Shown: in pieces, positions 60,078 through 64,000 of the stretch
Position numbering within the stretch: the first letter of the stretch is position 1
How the letters are laid out: each line of letters starts with the position of its first letter
Source of the DNA: Paenibacillus qinlingensis
Lineage (GTDB): Bacteria > Bacillota > Bacilli > Paenibacillales > NBRC-103111
Assembly: GCF_013204845.1 (NCBI RefSeq)
Contig: NZ_JABMKY010000008.1
Location: forward strand, 1-64,000
Length of the DNA stretch: 64,000 bases
Direction: 5' to 3'
The notes under the pieces: generated by a model
The model's database searches: none
The model's input: only the letters and a program-made list of their open reading frames with translations
Told to the model about the DNA's origin: nothing
Made by a program: the position numbers and the translations under genes

Positions 60078-63000
60078 TTATTCCGGCGCTCCTGCGGTCA
60101 CCTTCACATTGTTCCAATAAATTTGCGTATTCACACCGGTCGTACTGCCACCGACCATGATCTTCGTAATATCGTCGGCCGTCTGACGGAAATTACCCTG
60201 TGATACAACCTGCGTACCGTCCAGATACATATCCATCTTCTGTGTCTGCGGATTGACAACCAGACGCACCGCATACCACTGATCCGAGGCCAGCGGAGCA
60301 GCAACAATGGTCTGCGTTCCATCTAAATACCAGAAACCGGTCTGATCGGCAAGCAGGGACACAGCGTTAGCGCTGCCCTGCGACTGCACATACACGGCAA
60401 TTGCACCGCCCGTCGCCGGATTTGTGCCAAGATTAATGCGGAAATCAAAGTCGATCGTCACGGTACGTTTTTGCTGCACGAACTCCGCTGTCGCGCTTGG
60501 GAAGCTGCCACCTGTATTGTCGTAAACGTTTAAGCTTTTATCGGTAGCAGAAGGGAATTCGGCGATTTTAATATATGACCCGCCATCCAGCACTGGCTTA
60601 TATGTCCAGTGCAACGGCACATCCGTTTCGCCATAGCTGTCGAATGATTCGTCCAGCAGCACCGGATCGGCCAAGGTCACCTCGACCGCGAGTGTGCCAG
60701 TCACCGTCACGCCTCCAGCGGTAAACTGCGCCGTCACCGTCGTTTCCCCGACACTAACGGCATGGACGACGCCCTCCGCATTCACAGTGGCGACCGCCGG
60801 GTCGGAGCTGGTGAAGACGATATGCTCACCGGTAATGTCCGCTTCCGCAACCGTCCCGTTATCATTGAACGACGCACTCACCGTCAACGGTGCACTGGCA
60901 TCAAGCACGAACGGTTCGGGCAAGCCACTAAGATTCACTTCCGTCAATTCACCTGGAGGCAGCGTCAGTCCGCCATAGTTCAACGCAAGTCCAGTTAAGG
61001 ACGCAGTAAACTCGGATGCTTGCTTGCCTGCGGCTGCAAAGCCTCCGCCGAGCAGCGTGCGCATCGACAGCTCATGCGTACCGAGCGACGCACCGTACGT
61101 AACGCCGTCAGCCGAATAATAAGCATGGTACCTACCACCTTCGCGCGCTAACTTCAAATAACCGGACGTGGCACTTACATCAAGATTTACAGCGCTGACC
61201 TGGCCGTTGTCCTCATCGCGCCAGTACAGTTTCCAGCCGCTGCCCTCTACGTAAGCGGCCGCTACAAACTTGGCGTTGGAAGCAGACGTCTCGCGAATCA
61301 TCAAGCCCGATAAGGCACCAGACGTCTCGCTAGCGGTCGGCTCCAGCTTAACCGATAATTCGTAATTTTGCAGTGGTGTAGCATCAATATGGCGATAAAC
61401 ATAAGAGAACTGGTCCATCGAGCCGTTATCTCCCTTTACCGGGACATGCAAGCCCTGCCCCTTGCTCGCGAGCTGGTACGTCACACCGCTCACTGTAACC
61501 CCGCCGCCCTTCGTCGGGTTACCGATCGCAAGCCCTGACCATGGCGCTTGCACCGCAAAGTCGTCTTCCGCTGTCAGCGATGCAGCAGTACCGCTGCCGA
61601 TGCGCAGGATGCCCCACTCGGCCAGTTCCGGCACCGTTAGCTCATGCTTGCCGCTTCCTGCGCTCGTCACCGCGAGTGGTAACGGGTCTTGACCCGGACG
61701 GTAGAGCACCGCCTGGAGCGAAGCGCCACCAAAGAAATCCGCATCCGTCAGCGTCACCTTCGCCCCTGTAACAGATTCACCCTTATGGTTGAGCAGATGC
61801 ACCGACTTCGGCGCATTGGCGTCTGCAGAGGAGCGAACGATCGCATACACCTGATCCACGACGCTGACGCTCACAGCACTATGGTCGGCAAGCCATGTTG
61901 CGTCGATCGTCGGCACAGATACCACCTCAGCCTCTGTATCCGTAATGCGCTGCTGATCATCCGAGTCAAAAGACGACACCGGAGAATAAGCGATCAGCGT
62001 GTCCAGACCTTCCAACGTCTGAGCGCGCAAATCATAGTGCGGCAGACTGTCGTTTGCCGTCACTGTACGGAACGGTACACCTGCCTTAAACAGCTTCATA
62101 GATAAGTCCGTCAGTGTATTGCCGTTTAATTCGTTCCATTTCAGCAGAATGCCCACCTTAGCCGGTGGCTCGTGCCCGTCAAACAAGAAGGGATATTGCC
62201 GGATAAAATGGAACATTTCCCCGTACTGCTCGACCGTTCCGAAATAGCGAGTCGAGCCTTCCAGCCATGCGTCCCACGGCACAAGCATATACTGGCCAAG
62301 GGCATAGGCAGCCGCAAGCGATTGCCGAATATTCCCTATTTGAAACGGTAGCGGCGACATGATATGCGGTTTACCAAGCCCTGAGGCAATCGTGCCGTTC
62401 GTCACAATATTGTTCAGACTCATCGCACCCTCGTTATGCTCACCCATGCCATAATCAAACAAATCGTGGATGAAATGCGTTTGAGTGCTGGCATCGCGAA
62501 TAAACGAAGCGTTATTCGAATATTCGATCGGCCGTCCGGCATACGTCTCCATATCCTCTCGCATGCGGGTATGGAAGTTAATCGCTTCCTGCTTCATAAA
62601 CGCACCGAAAATGCTGTCGAGCGGCGTAAGCGCCTTTTTCGTCATATAATCGGCATTCGTTTCCACAACCAGCGTCGTTTGCAAAAACGTCTTATAATTG
62701 AAAGTCGCAATATTATCAATACCGAATCCGCTCAGCTCCGAAGTTGTATAATGCTCCTCTAGGTAATCCCGGAATCCGGTCATGCAAGGCGCGCAGAAGT
62801 CACCGCCGAACTTGTAGGCATCCACGCTTCCCACCCAGTCATCAAATTGAAATGACGACGCACCAGCGTCAATGGCGCTTTTGGCTGTAGCCAGAACCTG
62901 GTTGTAATACACCGGGTCACTCATACTGCCCCAAGTTGCGCCCCAAGTCATCCACGGAGCGACGATGTCGGTGCCGTCATAATATTTGGCCCGACCTCCG

Positions 63001-64000
63001 GTGCCGTTGTTCATATTTAGCGACCCCTGGAAGCCGACGCCGAGCCGGACGATATTCGAGATCTTATCCTGCTCCGTCAAATACGTCCACTTGTCGTCCG
63101 TCGCCATAAAACGCTTCAGTACGTCCAGTGTGCCAAGCTGGCCGTCCTGGCCGTCTGTCCGCCACCAGCGGGAAGACAGGAAGACACTCGAATAGCTATC
63201 GAACGAATTCGTTTCTGTGCCAGGCGCAGGAGGAGCGACTGGCTGCTCCGCCTCAGGAAGCTCGGGCATTCCCTGATAAATGCGAACGTTGTCCAGATTA
63301 GCGATGCGCACATAGTTCGCTGCGTCACCGTAGTAAGCACCGCTTACCCGAAGCGAAGAGAGATTAACCGTTCCGTCATAACGGAATGGAATTGCGCTTT
63401 TCTTCAGTGTGCCGTCCACATAGACGTCATACGTTACCGTCTCGGGATGAATGGCGATCGCCAGATTACGCCAAGCGTGAGACGACAGAGAAGTCGCTAC
63501 ATCCGTAGTCGCCGTCGTTGTGCCGACCGTGCGGAACGATGTAATTTTGGTCGGCAGCAGATTGAGCGCCACAGCGGTTTTGCCTGTTGTATCATTCACA
63601 TAAAACAAGATATTTTCTTTCCCCGCCGTCGCACCCTCCGGAAGCTGCACATCGGCCTGAATCGTAAACGTGCCACTTTGCGCCGAGAACGTCTTCGTGA
63701 TCCCCTGCGTATTTTGACGGCTGGCATCATAAATTTGCAGATAGCGATCACCGTCGAGCTTCTCCTTTACCTTGACATACGAATCGCCGGTCACCGACAC
63801 GCCCCAGCCGGAAGGAGTCGAACCTAGCGCCATACTAGTGAACGTTTCTTTCAGCAGATCAGCATAAATGACCTGTTGTACCGTTGTAGTTAAATAACCG
63901 TCCGCCTGTACTGCGATGGTATACGTTTTGCCATCCGGAAACAGCGATGCGTCCAGCGTCAACTTGCCGGTGGAAGCTGCATACACCGAGGCAGATACAG
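60078..64000 (-). CDS. giant multidomain carbohydrate-active protein (5-prime end outside window)
   Basis: More than 1302 residues. The frame stays open to the window edge, so the N-terminus and any signal peptide are missing. In visible numbering: end of a carboxypeptidase-like or Ig-like domain (1-42), LamG-like beta-sandwich (about 45-240), Pro-rich linker, a TIM-barrel glycosidase-like domain (about 260-690) with SSFQFDDWVGSVDAYKFGGD near 395 as likely acidic site and VGILLKWNELN, a beta-rich tail, another beta-sandwich (about 850-1005), a Big_2 Ig-like domain (about 1012-1108; FTSSDPAVATVNAEGVV), and a final LamG-like module (about 1110-1302). It is probably a secreted enzyme that attacks a complex glycan. 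Family of the catalytic domain uncertain. Confidence 0.8.
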   Translation of the reverse strand, partial: VSASVYAASTGKLTLDASLFPDGKTYTIAVQADGYLTTTVQQVIYADLLKETFTSMALGSTPSGWGVSVTGDSYVKVKEKLDGDRYLQIYDASRQNTQGITKTFSAQSGTFTIQADVQLPEGATAGKENILFYVNDTTGKTAVALNLLPTKITSFRTVGTTTATTDVATSLSSHAWRNLAIAIHPETVTYDVYVDGTLKKSAIPFRYDGTVNLSSLRVSGAYYGDAANYVRIANLDNVRIYQGMPELPEAEQPVAPPAPGTETNSFDSYSSVFLSSRWWRTDGQDGQLGTLDVLKRFMATDDKWTYLTEQDKISNIVRLGVGFQGSLNMNNGTGGRAKYYDGTDIVAPWMTWGATWGSMSDPVYYNQVLATAKSAIDAGASSFQFDDWVGSVDAYKFGGDFCAPCMTGFRDYLEEHYTTSELSGFGIDNIATFNYKTFLQTTLVVETNADYMTKKALTPLDSIFGAFMKQEAINFHTRMREDMETYAGRPIEYSNNASFIRDASTQTHFIHDLFDYGMGEHNEGAMSLNNIVTNGTIASGLGKPHIMSPLPFQIGNIRQSLAAAYALGQYMLVPWDAWLEGSTRYFGTVEQYGEMFHFIRQYPFLFDGHEPPAKVGILLKWNELNGNTLTDLSMKLFKAGVPFRTVTANDSLPHYDLRAQTLEGLDTLIAYSPVSSFDSDDQQRITDTEAEVVSVPTIDATWLADHSAVSVSVVDQVYAIVRSSADANAPKSVHLLNHKGESVTGAKVTLTDADFFGGASLQAVLYRPGQDPLPLAVTSAGSGKHELTVPELAEWGILRIGSGTAASLTAEDDFAVQAPWSGLAIGNPTKGGGVTVSGVTYQLASKGQGLHVPVKGDNGSMDQFSYVYRHIDATPLQNYELSVKLEPTASETSGALSGLMIRETSASNAKFVAAAYVEGSGWKLYWRDEDNGQVSAVNLDVSATSGYLKLAREGGRYHAYYSADGVTYGASLGTHELSMRTLLGGGFAAAGKQASEFTASLTGLALNYGGLTLPPGELTEVNLSGLPEPFVLDASAPLTVSASFNDNGTVAEADITGEHIVFTSSDPAVATVNAEGVVHAVSVGETTVTAQFTAGGVTVTGTLAVEVTLADPVLLDESFDSYGETDVPLHWTYKPVLDGGSYIKIAEFPSATDKSLNVYDNTGGSFPSATAEFVQQKRTVTIDFDFRINLGTNPATGGAIAVYVQSQGSANAVSLLADQTGFWYLDGTQTIVAAPLASDQWYAVRLVVNPQTQKMDMYLDGTQVVSQGNFRQTADDITKIMVGGSTTGVNTQIYWNNVKVTAGAPE

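Overview
The window looks like chromosome of a Paenibacillus-type Firmicute (Paenibacillaceae). The evidence is the strong GGAGG ribosome binding sites, some TTG and GTG starts, the many CUT1-type sugar ABC systems built as a lipoprotein plus LplB-like and YtcP-like permeases without their own ATPase, the AraC and YesM/YesN regulators beside them, a serine T-box, and a left edge resembling a Bacillales rrn leader. This is pattern recognition, not a database search. Almost every gene is on the minus strand, so operons read from high to low coordinates.

Layout. 1-260: minus-strand rrn leader with two tandem promoters; the rRNA genes would lie off the left edge. 375-1220: RMD1/DUF155 protein. 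10059-1277: seven-gene operon of amidohydrolase, two permeases, Rieske protein, sugar-binding lipoprotein, membrane AraC regulator and GH105-like hydrolase. 15817-10331: phosphonate operon phnX, iron alcohol dehydrogenase, phnD, phnC, phnE, phnE, next to a DeoR regulator. 18190-16839: serC under a serine T-box. 25392-18211: membrane AraC regulator, ABC system and sulfatase. 26.8-27.4 kb: decayed gene remnant and a possible structured RNA. 41537-27392: ABC system, YesN/YesM two-component system, sulfatase, two GH3 enzymes and an MFS exporter. 42.4-55 kb: RibD-like reductase, beta-helix glycosidase, a third ABC block with its AraC regulator, FAD oxidoreductase, GHL6-type glycosidase and a second AraC regulator. 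58974-55384: last ABC system. 59.1-60.1 kb: repeat-rich non-coding DNA. 60078-64000: 3-prime part of a giant multidomain carbohydrate-active protein.

Together the genes describe a soil or plant-associated polysaccharide degrader: secreted and cytoplasmic glycosidases, two cysteine-type sulfatases, and five importers that probably share a housekeeping MsmX-like ATPase encoded elsewhere. The most informative new signal is a shared promoter architecture. Three minus-strand operons (starting at 49080, 51849 and 58974) carry a pair of GATGAATC-like direct repeats 21-22 bp apart, ending exactly 25 bp upstream of a TATAAT box. This looks like the operator of the AraC regulators encoded at 49505 and 54166. 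CcpA cre-like sites occur at several of the sugar promoters.
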